Shown piece by piece: positions 1 to 8,801 of a stretch of DNA of 64,000 nt; the first letter of the stretch is position 1, and each line of letters begins with the position of its first letter. Below the pieces are notes generated by a model, which ran no database searches, had not been told where the DNA came from, and was given only the letters and a program-made list of their open reading frames with translations. Source of the stretch: Eubacteriales bacterium (lineage in GTDB: Bacteria > Bacillota > Clostridia > Christensenellales > CAG-138); assembly GCA_021373115.1 (NCBI GenBank), contig JAJFTI010000034.1, positions 62,001 through 126,000 of the forward strand, given 5' to 3'. A program made the position numbers and the translations under genes.

Positions 1-913
1 CATCGTGCAGTTTTACATATTTCCCCACCAGACCAATCTTTACATGATGCGTGCTGTTGCGAACACGCTCCAGCATTTCGTTCCATTCACGCAGGTTCGG
101 CTGCGGCAGGTCAAGCTGCAGTTCACGGCAGACCACCTCGGAGAAGTTGCTGCGTTCCAGCATGATTGGCGCTTCGTAGAGCGTTTCCACGGTTAGATTT
201 TCGATGACACAGTCCGGCTTAACGTTGCAGAACAGGCCGATTTTTCGCTTGATGGATTCGTCTACGGGACGGTCAACCCGCATTACGATCACGTTCGGCG
301 TGATTCCCGAGGATTGGAGCTCTTTTACGGAGTGTTGCGTCGGTTTGGACTTGTGCTCGTCCGACCCCGAGAGATAGGGCACGAGCGTAACATGAATATA
401 CAGGCAGTTGCTTGGGCCTACTTCGTGACCAACCTGGCGGATCGCTTCGAGAAACGGCTGGCTTTCGATGTCGCCAATGGTACCGCCAATCTCGGTGATC
501 ACCACGTCCGCATGGGTCGTATCCGCAACGCTGTAGATGAAGCGCTTGATTTCGTTGGTTACGTGCGGAATCACCTGTACGGTTTCACCAAGATACGCGC
601 CCGCGCGCTCGTTCGTCAGAATGTTCCAGTAGACCTTGCCGGTGGTCAGGTTGGAAAACCGGTTCAGATCCTCGTCGATAAACCGCTCGTAGTGTCCCAG
701 ATCGAGATCGGTCTCCGCGCCGTCCTCGGTGACGAACACCTCCCCGTGCTGAAACGGGCTCATCGTGCCCGGATCAACGTTGATATAGGGATCCAGTTTC
801 TGCGCGGCAACCTTCAGCCCGCGCGCCTTCAGCAGACGCCCGAGGGAAGCCGCCGTAATGCCCTTCCCAAGCCCCGATACAACGCCGCCCGTTACAAAAA
901 TATACTTCGCCAT
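1..913 (-). CDS. pyrG: CTP synthase, N-terminal part (runs off the left edge)
   Basis: This is the amino-terminal synthetase (amidoligase) domain of CTP synthase, which makes CTP from UTP, ATP and glutamine-derived ammonia in the cytoplasm. Translating the reverse strand from the ATG at 913 gives [20 protein letters not shown], then [20 protein letters not shown] and [16 protein letters not shown], all hallmark segments of the family. About 304 codons are present; the rest of the synthetase domain and the glutaminase domain lie outside the window. A GGAGGGG ribosome site sits 5 to 6 bases before the ATG. It lies downstream of glmS on the same strand but is separated from it by a terminator hairpin, so it probably has its own promoter. 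Confidence 0.95.
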   Translation of the reverse strand, partial: MAKYIFVTGGVVSGLGKGITAASLGRLLKARGLKVAAQKLDPYINVDPGTMSPFQHGEVFVTEDGAETDLDLGHYERFIDEDLNRFSNLTTGKVYWNILTNERAGAYLGETVQVIPHVTNEIKRFIYSVADTTHADVVITEIGGTIGDIESQPFLEAIRQVGHEVGPSNCLYIHVTLVPYLSGSDEHKSKPTQHSVKELQSSGITPNVIVMRVDRPVDESIKRKIGLFCNVKPDCVIENLTVETLYEAPIMLERSNFSEVVCRELQLDLPQPNLREWNEMLERVRNSTHHVKIGLVGKYVKLHD

Positions 914-1054
914 ACAAACCCCTCCGTCGCTCTCTCATGGAATCGTAATTATCCCTTGGATCGTTTCGCCCCGGAAAAACAATAAAGCAACCGTGCTCTG
1001 GAGCGTACACCCCAAAGCAGGTCTTTATTCCGCGCGGTATTCATGGTTTAACAC

Positions 1055-1084
1055 AAAAGAAACGCCCCTGTTTTCAAGGGGCGC
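1055..1084 (-). terminator. glmS terminator
   Basis: On the minus strand a GC-rich hairpin (arms at 1063-1069 and 1077-1083) is followed by a T-rich tract, just after the glmS stop codon. It should separate glmS from pyrG. Confidence 0.75.
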
Positions 1085-1096
1085 TGAACGCGGTGG

Positions 1097-2926
1097 CTAT
1101 TCCACCGTAACGCTTTTGGCCAGATTTCGCGGCTGATCGACCGGGCAACCTTTCTGTACCGCGAGATAATAAGCGAGAAGCTGCATGGGTACGATCGCGC
1201 AAAGCGGTGCGAGCGTATCGTCCATCTGCTCGATTTCCCATTGCGTGTGCGAGTGCCCCTTCGCGCCTTCCCAGGGTCCGTTGGTCACGGTGAGCACATG
1301 CGCGCCGCGGACGCGAACTTCCTCCATGTTGCTGGCCATCTTTGCCTGGAGCTGCGGCTGCGTTGCAAGCGCAACAACGAGTGAACCATCTTCGATGAGC
1401 GCAATGGTTCCGTGTTTGAGTTCGCCCGCGGCATACGCCTCGGAGTGGATATAAGAAATTTCCTTGAGCTTGAGCGCCGCTTCCATGGCAAGCGCATAGT
1501 CCATGCCGCGGCCAATGAAGAACACATGCTTCACCGCGAACGAACGGCTCGCAAAAAACTGGATCTGTTCTTTATTGTCTAAAATTTTCTGCATCGCAGC
1601 CGGCACGCGGCTCATTTCTTTCAGCCGCGCAGTCACCGCCTCCTGCGACATTTCTCCCCGTTTCTGCGCAAGGTCGAGCGCGCTAAGATACAGAACGATG
1701 ATCTGCGCCAGATAGGATTTGGTTGCCGCAACGGCAATCTCGGGCCCCGCGTAGGTATAAAGCACACTTCCCGCTTCGCGCGATATGGTGCTCCCCGTTA
1801 CGTTACAGACCGCCATGGTCTCGCAGCCCAGCTCCTTTGCCCTGCGTAATGCGGCAATCGTATCCGCCGTTTCGCCGGACTGGCTGATGACGAGGAACGG
1901 TTCGCCGTTTTTCAGCATCGTATCGCCATAGCGAAATTCGCTCGCGATTTCAACGTCCACGCGAAGATTCGCCATGTGTTCGATGAACTTTTTGCCGAGC
2001 ATGCCCGCGTGATAGGCCGTTCCGCAGCTGACGATTGTAAGGCGGTCGAAGCTCTTTGCCCGCGCCGTATTCCAGGGGAAGCGATCGGATTTCAGCGTAT
2101 AATCCTTAATCGAAACATACTGCTCGAAGGTTCTGCGGAACGTATCCGGCTCTTCGCAGATTTCCTTCATCATGAAATGTTCGTAATTGCCCTTTTTGGC
2201 GGACTCCACGTCCCAGTCGATATGCGTTGGCGTTTTCTGGATCGAAACACCGAATTCGTCGTAAAATTCAATGCCGCTTTGTTTCAGCACGGCAATCTGA
2301 CGATCCTGCATAAAGCATACGTCACGTGTGTATTCCAGCAGCGCCGGAATATCGGAAGCAACGATGCTCTCGTTGTCGCCGTGACCCAATACCATCGGGC
2401 TGTCCTTGCAGGTGCAATAGATCGTCTTCGGGTCGTCCGCAAACAGAATTGCGAGCGCAAACGATCCTTCGAGCATGCTCACCGCCTGCTTGAGCGCTTC
2501 CAGCGGATTGCCGCGGTAAAGATATCCCAGCAGCTGCGCAACCACTTCGGTATCCGTTTCGGAAGCAAACACGCAGCCATGGCTGATCAGCATCTCTTTG
2601 ATTTTGAGATAGTTTTCGATAATCCCGTTATGAACGATCGCAAGAGTTTTTTTCGTGTCCGTATGCGGGTGTGCGTTGATATCCGAAGGTTCTCCGTGGG
2701 TTGCCCAGCGCGTATGTCCAATTCCGCTTTTCCCGCTCATTGGAGATTCCTTCAGCAGGTTTTTCAGATTTTCAATCTTGCCCTTGGCCTTGCGCAGGGT
2801 CAGACTGTCGCCCTCCCAAACCGCAAGCCCCGCAGAATCATAGCCGCGATAGGCCAGTGCGGTTAAGCCGTTCATGAGCACGGGAACGCAATTCTTGTCG
2901 CCTGTGTAACCAACAATACCACACAT
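1097..2926 (-). CDS. glmS: glutamine--fructose-6-phosphate aminotransferase (isomerizing)
   Basis: GlmS makes glucosamine-6-phosphate from fructose-6-phosphate and glutamine, the entry step to UDP-GlcNAc and peptidoglycan. The 609-residue length is normal. The protein starts MCGIVGYTG, so Cys2 is the glutaminase nucleophile after Met removal. GHTRWATHG and a glutaminase domain follow (about residues 1-240), then two SIS sugar-isomerase domains (about 290-430 and 460-600, with SQSGETADT in the first). It ends LAKSVTVE as usual for the family. It is transcribed alone from a good promoter about 90 bases upstream. The leader does not show the conserved core of the glmS ribozyme but does contain a long inverted repeat that may be regulatory. 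Confidence 0.97.
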   Translation of the reverse strand: MCGIVGYTGDKNCVPVLMNGLTALAYRGYDSAGLAVWEGDSLTLRKAKGKIENLKNLLKESPMSGKSGIGHTRWATHGEPSDINAHPHTDTKKTLAIVHNGIIENYLKIKEMLISHGCVFASETDTEVVAQLLGYLYRGNPLEALKQAVSMLEGSFALAILFADDPKTIYCTCKDSPMVLGHGDNESIVASDIPALLEYTRDVCFMQDRQIAVLKQSGIEFYDEFGVSIQKTPTHIDWDVESAKKGNYEHFMMKEICEEPDTFRRTFEQYVSIKDYTLKSDRFPWNTARAKSFDRLTIVSCGTAYHAGMLGKKFIEHMANLRVDVEIASEFRYGDTMLKNGEPFLVISQSGETADTIAALRRAKELGCETMAVCNVTGSTISREAGSVLYTYAGPEIAVAATKSYLAQIIVLYLSALDLAQKRGEMSQEAVTARLKEMSRVPAAMQKILDNKEQIQFFASRSFAVKHVFFIGRGMDYALAMEAALKLKEISYIHSEAYAAGELKHGTIALIEDGSLVVALATQPQLQAKMASNMEEVRVRGAHVLTVTNGPWEGAKGHSHTQWEIEQMDDTLAPLCAIVPMQLLAYYLAVQKGCPVDQPRNLAKSVTVE

Positions 2927-2959
2927 CTAGCAGGAATTCCCCCTTTGCCAAAAATGAAG

Positions 2960-3012
2960 GGTTCGATAACAAGCTGCCAACCGCCCACCCATTATCGAAC
3001 CAAATCCTTTGG
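2960..3012 (-). promoter_or_regulatory. structured 5' leader of glmS (candidate cis-regulatory RNA)
   Basis: The glmS leader contains a perfect 10-bp inverted repeat, GGTTCGATAA at 2960-2969 against TTATCGAACC at 2992-3001, with a 22-base G-rich loop on the RNA. An outer CCAAA/TTTGG pairing flanks it and ends next to the GGGGGAA ribosome site. No glmS ribozyme core was recognised. Function is inferred only from position and pairing. Confidence 0.4.
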
Positions 3013-3014
3013 CT

Positions 3015-3044
3015 ATTATACAAAACCCTCATGCCGCCAGTCAA
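3015..3044 (-). promoter_or_regulatory. glmS promoter
   Basis: Reverse-strand TTGACT (3039-3044), an 18-base spacer and TATAAT (3015-3020), a near-consensus housekeeping sigma promoter. It places the start of transcription at the beginning of the foldable leader. Confidence 0.75.
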
Positions 3045-3054
3045 GCTAAATTTC

Positions 3055-3090
3055 AATCGGAGCGGCACAGATTCTTGTGCCGCTCCGATT
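3055..3090 (-). terminator. hairpin downstream of trpB
   Basis: A perfect 15-bp inverted repeat with a 6-base loop (arms 3055-3069 and 3076-3090) lies after the trpB stop and before the glmS promoter. The T tract is weak, but position and stem strength suggest termination of trpB. Confidence 0.6.
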
Positions 3091-3133
3091 TGTAGGATAC
3101 ATAATATTGTGGAAAGCCATTCTTCGTTTCTGT

Positions 3134-4369
3134 TTATTCTTCCGTAAAGAACCGTTCGCCGCAGCCGTAGTGATCAAAGACATAGTCAATGTCCTTGTCG
3201 CCGCGCCCGGACAGGTTGACAAGGATCGAGCCCTTTTTATTCTCGCGGGAAAAACGAATCGCATAGGCAAGCGCATGCGAGCTTTCGATGGCTGGAATAA
3301 TCCCTTCGTAGCGGCTCAGGAAAAAGAACGCTTCCATGGCTTCTTCGTCCGTAACGCTTTCGTACTTCACGCGGCCTACGTCATGCATAAACGCGTGTTC
3401 CGGTCCAACGGATGGGTAATCCAGCCCGCTTGCGATGCTGTAGACCGGCAGCGGTTCGCCCTTATCGTCCTGGAGGAGCAGGCTTTCAAACCCATGCAGA
3501 ACGCCTTTTTTTCCGAAGGTGATCGAAGCGGCGTTATCACCAACTCCGGTTCCGCGGCCCATGGGTTCCACGCCGACAATCTCAACCGGCTCTTCGTAAA
3601 ACGGCGTGAACATTCCCGCTGCGTTCGAACCGCCGCCTACGCATGCGCAGACGATATCCGGCAGCAGGCCGGTCATATCGAGAAACTGCTGTTTGGCTTC
3701 AATGCCAACCACCATCTGAAAGTCGCGCACCATCTTCGGGAACGGGTGCGGGCCGACCACGGAACCGATGCAATAGATCGCGTCCTCATACTCGTTGAGA
3801 TACGCCATAAACGCCGCGTCCACCGCTTCCTTCAGCGTTTTCAGCCCGTGCGAAACCGGGATGACCCGTGCGCCGAGCATTTTCATGCGCGTGACGTTTG
3901 GCGCCTGCTTGGCAATATCCACCTCGCCCATATAGATATCGCACGCAAGGCCGAAATACGCCGCCGCGGTGGCGAGCGCAACGCCGTGCTGCCCCGCGCC
4001 GGTTTCCGCGATCAGCTTCTTTTTGCCGAGGAACTTTGCGAGCAGGCCTTCACCCATGCAATGATTGAGCTTATGCGCGCCGGTGTGGTTGAGATCCTCG
4101 CGCTTTAAATAAATCTGGCATTTGCCAAGTTTGCGGGAGAGGCGCTCCGCGTGGTAAACGGGCGTCGGACGGCCCTGAAACTCCTTGCGAATACGGCGCA
4201 GTTCGCTTATGAACTGCGCGCTGTGGCAAATGGTTTCATACGCGTCGTCAATCTCCTGAAACACGGGAACGAGCTGCGGCGGCAGGTAGGCGCCGCCATA
4301 TGCGCCAAAGCGGCCGTTTTCATCAGGGTACTGCTTTACATAGTTCGTGAAATCCTTGTACGTCATCAT
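3134..4369 (-). CDS. trpB: tryptophan synthase beta chain (stand-alone)
   Basis: TrpB is a PLP enzyme that condenses indole with serine to give tryptophan. The 411-residue protein carries [11 protein letters not shown], the PLP-lysine region [14 protein letters not shown], the catalytic-glutamate segment AETGAGQHG, and the phosphate-binding loop VGGGSNAAG. No trpA or other trp gene is adjacent, so it may salvage free indole or work with a distant TrpA. The upstream T-box with a UGG specifier shows control by uncharged tRNA-Trp and supports the identity. The start ATG at 4369 is followed by a second Met codon, so the start could be one codon later. Confidence 0.95.
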   Translation of the reverse strand: MMTYKDFTNYVKQYPDENGRFGAYGGAYLPPQLVPVFQEIDDAYETICHSAQFISELRRIRKEFQGRPTPVYHAERLSRKLGKCQIYLKREDLNHTGAHKLNHCMGEGLLAKFLGKKKLIAETGAGQHGVALATAAAYFGLACDIYMGEVDIAKQAPNVTRMKMLGARVIPVSHGLKTLKEAVDAAFMAYLNEYEDAIYCIGSVVGPHPFPKMVRDFQMVVGIEAKQQFLDMTGLLPDIVCACVGGGSNAAGMFTPFYEEPVEIVGVEPMGRGTGVGDNAASITFGKKGVLHGFESLLLQDDKGEPLPVYSIASGLDYPSVGPEHAFMHDVGRVKYESVTDEEAMEAFFFLSRYEGIIPAIESSHALAYAIRFSRENKKGSILVNLSGRGDKDIDYVFDHYGCGERFFTEE

Positions 4370-4439
4370 GGTATTTGTTCCTTGCCCGCCGTTGGCCGCA
4401 GGCGAATATCCTTTCTTCTTTTCGTTTTAAATTTTGTGG

Positions 4440-4713
4440 CAAATAAAAACGCCCTTGCTTCGACGCTTACGCCGAAACAAGGACGATGCTCTCGCGGTGC
4501 CACCTTGTTTCCCGAATAGAATTCGGGCTCTCTATGGAAATGCCAACACATTCCCCGCCATATAACGGTCGCGACCCGTCGCAGGATACTGGATTTCCCC
4601 TGCGCGCTCGGCGGTCCATTTGAACGATCGTTTCCTGCGGGGCTTACACCATGCACCCGCTCTCTGTAAGGTCGTATTCGCTCGTTATCTCCGCTTCACA
4701 GCTTATGGCGTGA
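4440..4713 (-). promoter_or_regulatory. T-box riboswitch, Trp specifier, controlling trpB
   Basis: On the reverse strand the conserved T-box sequence AGGTGGCACCGCG lies at 4506-4493, followed by a terminator hairpin (about 4447-4483) with a T run. A Stem I-like region with AGAGAGC and a GGTG...AAGCC apical segment precedes it. The triplet TGG at 4618-4616 sits in the specifier position (AAATGGACCGCCGAGC), which fits a tRNA-Trp-sensing leader. Uncharged tRNA-Trp is expected to favour read-through into trpB. Confidence 0.92.
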
Positions 4714-4742
4714 ATTATATACGATCGATTTTCGCGCGTCAA
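4714..4742 (-). promoter_or_regulatory. promoter of the trpB T-box leader
   Basis: Reverse-strand TTGACG (4737-4742), a 17-base spacer and perfect TATAAT (4714-4719), immediately upstream of the T-box leader. Confidence 0.85.
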
Positions 4743-4926
4743 GTATCAGTTTTCATTTTTTCGTCGTATTTTGAGCAGATTTAACGTTTTTATGAAAAAA
4801 GCAAGGATCGGTTGAAAACAGAGTGTGTTATATGCGATAATACACCTGATGAGTGAGAATTTAAGAAAAGATCCTGCGCGTCAGCCGCGCGGACGGATTG
4901 ACCGGTTCCAACGAAAGGTTGTTTGC

Positions 4927-5334
4927 ATGAAAAAGGTGCTGCCGGTCCTGCTGAGTATTTTGTCGCTGGTTTTATTGTTTGGATGCCGGAAAAATCCGGT
5001 GCCGAACTATGTGGACACGCTTCCCTGCGATCAGGAAAGCGGTTATACCTGGATTGCACGGTCGAATCCCGACGATACCGGCGAGGTTTCCCTGACCCAA
5101 ACCTACCGGGACGACGAAACTTACGCGCTGCTGGGGGCCTCCGGTGTGCTGGAAAATGCGTTCGTCGGCTTAACGCCCGGCGTCGCGACCATACGCCTCT
5201 ACTACGCGCATCCGGAACAATGGAGCGGGTTTAACAGCGACGCGGACGGTACGGCTTACTATGAATTTCTTGTTTATGACGACCTAACGATCAGCCTGCT
5301 GTATTCCGAGGTGGAATTCCCGGATTCTTTTTAA
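4927..5334 (+). CDS. putative lipoprotein with chagasin-like (I42) protease-inhibitor fold
   Basis: The 135-residue product begins MKKVLPVLLSILSLVLLFGC, a lipoprotein signal with Cys20 as the lipidation site. The start at 4927 is chosen because longer in-frame starts add an unlikely charged extension before the signal peptide. The mature part resembles chagasin-type cysteine protease inhibitors. It has ESGYTW (about 37-42, like the family NPTTGYxW loop), GASGVLENAF (70-79, the G-rich loop) and LYYAHPEQW (91-99, the RPW-like loop). Family members block papain-like proteases, but the target here is unknown. It is monocistronic, convergent with clpB, and ends at a shared terminator. Confidence 0.7.
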   Translation: MKKVLPVLLSILSLVLLFGCRKNPVPNYVDTLPCDQESGYTWIARSNPDDTGEVSLTQTYRDDETYALLGASGVLENAFVGLTPGVATIRLYYAHPEQWSGFNSDADGTAYYEFLVYDDLTISLLYSEVEFPDSF

Positions 5335-5347
5335 CTGCAAGATACGC

Positions 5348-5379
5348 AAAACGGCGTTCCGCAATGGAACGCCGTTTTT
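5348..5379. terminator. bidirectional terminator between lipoprotein gene and clpB
   Basis: AAAACGGCGTTCC, a 5-base loop, then GGAACGCCGTTTTT: a strong stem with T tracts usable on both strands, between convergent genes. Confidence 0.85.
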
Positions 5380-5391
5380 GAATTACGCGTG

Positions 5392-7986
5392 TTACCGCAC
5401 GAAAAGCCCGTTTTCGTTCCTGTCGATGATCAGCGTCGTATCCGGCGCAATGTCGTTCCCAATGATCTTCCGCGCGAGCAGCGTTTCCACTTTGCTCTGG
5501 AGATACCGTTTCAGCGGGCGCGCACCGTAGAGCGGATCGCTGCCCTCCTCGACGATATACTCCTTCGCAGCGTCGGTAACGCTGATTTTCAGCTGACGGC
5601 CTGCCAGCCGCCTGCCAAGATCGGCTATCAGCAAATCGACAATCTGCACGAGATCGGCCTTTGTCAGTGGCCGGTAGAACACAACCTCGTCCAGACGGTT
5701 CAGAAACTCCGGCCGGAACGACTGCTTGAGCATCTGCATTACGACGTTTCGCGCCTCGTCCGAAATGCAGCCGTCACGGTCAATCCCTTCCAGGATCACA
5801 TCCGAACCAAGGTTGCTCGTTAGAATCAGGATCGCGTTCTTAAAGTCCACCGTCCTGCCCTGTCCGTCCGTAATGCGCCCGTCGTCGAGCACCTGCAGGA
5901 GTACGTTCAGCACGTCCGGGTGCGCCTTTTCCACCTCGTCGAACAGAACAACGGCATACGGTTTTCTGCGTACGGCTTCGGTAAGCTGGCCGCCTTCGTC
6001 GTAACCCACATACCCCGGAGGCGCGCCGATCAGCCGGCTGACGCTGAACTTCTCCATGTATTCGGACATGTCGATGCGCACCATGCTCTTTTCGTCGTCA
6101 AAGAGCGCCTGCGCAAGTGCTTTTGCCAGCTCCGTTTTGCCAACGCCTGTAGGACCAAGGAACAGGAACGAGCCGATTGGCCGGTTCGGATCCTGAATCC
6201 CCGCGCGCGAACGCAGAATGGCGTCGCTGACGCGATCTACCGCCTCATCCTGCCCGATGACCCGCTGATGCAGAATCTGCGGCAGCCGGAGCAGCTTTTC
6301 ACGTTCGCCTTCCATCAGGCGTGAAACGGGAATCCCCGTCCAGCGCGCAACAATACGGGCAATCTCCTCCTCCGTTACGCGGTCGTGGAGATAGGTTGTT
6401 TCGTGTACGCCGCTTTCGGCGAGCTTTTCCTCGCGTTCCAGTTCGGCGGTGAGCTGCGGCAGTTTGCCGTATTTCAGCTCGGCGGCCTTATTGAGATCGT
6501 ATGCGCTTTCCGCCTTGCTGATTTCTGCGTTCGTGCGTTCGATCTCCTCGCGGAGGCTTTGCACTTTGCCGATTGCGGATTTCTCGTTTTCCCACTTGGC
6601 CTTCATCTCGTTGAAGCCCGCGCGCAGTTCCGCGAGTTCCCGCTGAATCTCATCCAGATGCTCTTTACTGAGCTTGTCCGTTTCCTTTTTCAGCGCGGCC
6701 TCCTCAATTTCGAGCTGCATAATTTTCCGGCTGGACGCGTCCAGCTCGGCGGGCATGCTGTCCAGTTCGGTCTTAATCAGCGCACAGGCTTCGTCCACAA
6801 GGTCAATCGCCTTATCCGGCAGGAACCGGTCGGAGATATAGCGGTGGCTCAGCGTCGCGGCCGCAATCAGCGCCGCATCCTGAATTTTCACGCCATGGAA
6901 CACCTCGTAGCGCTCCTTTAGCCCGCGCAGGATCGAGATCGTGTCCTCAACGGTCGGCTCCTCGACCAAGACCGGCTGAAAGCGCCGTTCAAGCGCGGCA
7001 TCCTTCTCGATGTACTGGCGGTATTCGTCCAGTGTCGTGGCGCCGATGCAGTGCAGTTCGCCGCGCGCAAGCATGGGTTTGAGCAGGTTGCCCGCGTCCA
7101 TTGCGCCTTCCGTTTTGCCCGCGCCGACAATGTTGTGCAACTCGTCGATGAAGAGGATGATCTTACCGTCGCTCTCCTTGATTTCGTTCAGCACGGATTT
7201 CAGGCGCTCTTCAAACTCGCCGCGAAATTTTGCGCCCGCAACCAGCGCGCCCATATCCAGCGCAAAGACCTTTCGATCCTTCAGATTGTCCGGTACGTCT
7301 CCGCGCACAATGCGCAGAGCAAGCCCTTCCGCAATCGCGGTTTTGCCGACGCCCGGTTCGCCGATGAGCACGGGATTGTTCTTTGTTTTACGGGACAGGA
7401 TGCGCACCACGCTGCGGATTTCGTCGTCCCGCCCGATCACAGGGTCGAGCTTCTGATTCCGCGCAAGTTCAACGAGATCCTGACCATATTTATTCAGTAC
7501 GTCGTAGGTGCCTTCCGGATTGTCCGAATCCACCTTGCGGCTGCCGCGGACAACCTTCAGCTGTTCCAAAAACGCTTTTTCGGTAACGCAGTATTTCGCA
7601 AACAGCTTCTTCATCGCCTCGTTCGCTTTTTTGAGCAGCCCTAAAAAGAGGTGCTCCACCGAAACATACTGGTCGCCCATCTCCTTGGCGCGCTTTTCCG
7701 CTTCGTTGAGCGCCGCGTTGAGGTCCTGCGAAATATAGATCTGATCCGGGTTCGACCCTGTGCTGTACGTTGCCAGAGCATTTACTTCGCGCTCCGCGTC
7801 CGCGCGCAGGCGATTGAGTTCCACGCCCATAGCGGAAAGAATGCTGCCGATTAACCCGTCCGGCTGTGTGAGCAATGCGTAAACAAGATGCGCCTGCGCG
7901 ACCTCGGTGTTTCCGCGTTCGCCGGCAAGCTGCTGCGCGGCCTGTACGGCCTCGATGCTTTTTTGTGTTAACTGATTGACGTTCAT
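5392..7986 (-). CDS. clpB: ATP-dependent disaggregase ClpB
   Basis: ClpB is a hexameric AAA+ chaperone that works with DnaK to resolubilise aggregated proteins. The 864-residue length is typical. An N-terminal Clp-N repeat region (about 1-145) precedes the first AAA+ domain (Walker [10 protein letters not shown], Walker [13 protein letters not shown]). Next come a long coiled middle domain (about 400-520), which is diagnostic for ClpB versus ClpC, and a second AAA+ domain (GPTGVGKTE) with a ClpB-type C-terminal domain. The start at 7986 is preferred over an upstream TTG because it leaves GGAGG about ten bases away. The gene begins only 19 bases after a ribbon-helix-helix-like gene, so the two are probably co-transcribed. 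No CIRCE element or CtsR heptad was seen nearby. Confidence 0.97.
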   Translation of the reverse strand: MNVNQLTQKSIEAVQAAQQLAGERGNTEVAQAHLVYALLTQPDGLIGSILSAMGVELNRLRADAEREVNALATYSTGSNPDQIYISQDLNAALNEAEKRAKEMGDQYVSVEHLFLGLLKKANEAMKKLFAKYCVTEKAFLEQLKVVRGSRKVDSDNPEGTYDVLNKYGQDLVELARNQKLDPVIGRDDEIRSVVRILSRKTKNNPVLIGEPGVGKTAIAEGLALRIVRGDVPDNLKDRKVFALDMGALVAGAKFRGEFEERLKSVLNEIKESDGKIILFIDELHNIVGAGKTEGAMDAGNLLKPMLARGELHCIGATTLDEYRQYIEKDAALERRFQPVLVEEPTVEDTISILRGLKERYEVFHGVKIQDAALIAAATLSHRYISDRFLPDKAIDLVDEACALIKTELDSMPAELDASSRKIMQLEIEEAALKKETDKLSKEHLDEIQRELAELRAGFNEMKAKWENEKSAIGKVQSLREEIERTNAEISKAESAYDLNKAAELKYGKLPQLTAELEREEKLAESGVHETTYLHDRVTEEEIARIVARWTGIPVSRLMEGEREKLLRLPQILHQRVIGQDEAVDRVSDAILRSRAGIQDPNRPIGSFLFLGPTGVGKTELAKALAQALFDDEKSMVRIDMSEYMEKFSVSRLIGAPPGYVGYDEGGQLTEAVRRKPYAVVLFDEVEKAHPDVLNVLLQVLDDGRITDGQGRTVDFKNAILILTSNLGSDVILEGIDRDGCISDEARNVVMQMLKQSFRPEFLNRLDEVVFYRPLTKADLVQIVDLLIADLGRRLAGRQLKISVTDAAKEYIVEEGSDPLYGARPLKRYLQSKVETLLARKIIGNDIAPDTTLIIDRNENGLFVR

Positions 7987-8005
7987 ACCGATCAATCCTC
8001 CCCCT

Positions 8006-8650
8006 CTAAAGTATCATCCCACCGCCGCGAATATGGCTGACGTAGCGTTTTTCCACGCTCGCCACCGCCGCTGCAGGTTCGTTGCTATTTTGAAAATACG
8101 ACTTCAGCGCGGAATCCAGCAGGTTGATATACGCCGCGATCCCTTCGCCAATCTCTTCGTTCGTCGGCTGTGTATGTTCCGAAAGCCGCAGCTTCCGCAC
8201 ATATCTCCCGTCCTCGATTGCGCACTCCACGCGCCCGATATAGGCGGTTTCGATACGCGTCCAGAGCTTAAAGAACTGCAGCAGCGCCAGTACCAGCGCG
8301 CTGTTCTGGCTCCGGATGGAGACGCGCAGCTCGCCGAGCATGGGCAGCGCATTTTGATAGAGCTCCACGCTGTAGCGCACGCTTGGATTATACTTGTAAT
8401 CCAGCGAACTTCTCAGCGAAAACATCGATTCGGAAGGCTGAAGTTGGGGCTCGAACACCCCGCCCATCAGCATTTGCTCAATAGCGGAAAAAACCTCGCG
8501 CATGCGCTTTTCCGGCGTGGTAAAACGAACGCAGTCTGCCAGAATCTGATTGATCATGGCCGAACGGCTCGACCCCGCTTCGTATGCCATGCGGTCGATT
8601 TCCTGCACAATTTCGTCCGATAAAACTAGCGAATATACGCTCTTGTTCAT
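8006..8650 (-). CDS. hypothetical protein with ribbon-helix-helix-like N terminus, upstream of clpB
   Basis: This 214-residue protein has no family I recognise over its full length. Residues 1-45 (MNKSVYSLVLSDEIVQEIDR, then GSSRSAMINQIL) look like a ribbon-helix-helix DNA-binding or MetJ/Arc-type fold. The rest is mainly helical with an aromatic segment, LLQFFKLWTRIETAYIG, and no membrane helix. GAGGGG precedes the ATG at 8650, and a promoter lies about 40 bases upstream. Because clpB follows after 19 bases, it may regulate or assist stress protein expression; that is inference from context. Confidence 0.75.
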   Translation of the reverse strand: MNKSVYSLVLSDEIVQEIDRMAYEAGSSRSAMINQILADCVRFTTPEKRMREVFSAIEQMLMGGVFEPQLQPSESMFSLRSSLDYKYNPSVRYSVELYQNALPMLGELRVSIRSQNSALVLALLQFFKLWTRIETAYIGRVECAIEDGRYVRKLRLSEHTQPTNEEIGEGIAAYINLLDSALKSYFQNSNEPAAAVASVEKRYVSHIRGGGMIL

Positions 8651-8681
8651 TCGTTTATCCCCTCGCGTTCTATACGCTTAC

Positions 8682-8709
8682 ATTATAGCAAGGCACATAT
8701 ACTTTGCAA
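8682..8709 (-). promoter_or_regulatory. promoter of the RHH gene-clpB operon
   Basis: Reverse-strand TTGCAA (8704-8709), a 16-base spacer and TATAAT (8682-8687). It looks like an ordinary vegetative promoter rather than a heat-shock sigma type. Confidence 0.65.
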
Positions 8710-8736
8710 GCGTCATTAATAACTTTAGCTGCAATT

Positions 8737-8765
8737 TTGCATTTCTTTCACGATTTGTCTATACT
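8737..8765 (+). promoter_or_regulatory. promoter of the malY-like gene
   Basis: TTGCAT (8737-8742), 17-base spacer, TATACT (8760-8765), about 36 bases before the GTG start of the aminotransferase. It is back to back with the RHH-clpB promoter. Confidence 0.65.
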
Positions 8766-8801
8766 GTTTAAGCATTCCGTTTTCAGGAGATAACAAATAT
8801 C

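Noticed and set aside
774..1136. Short open frames on both strands between pyrG and glmS
   Set aside because: They overlap the firmly assigned pyrG start and the glmS end and have no protein-like composition.
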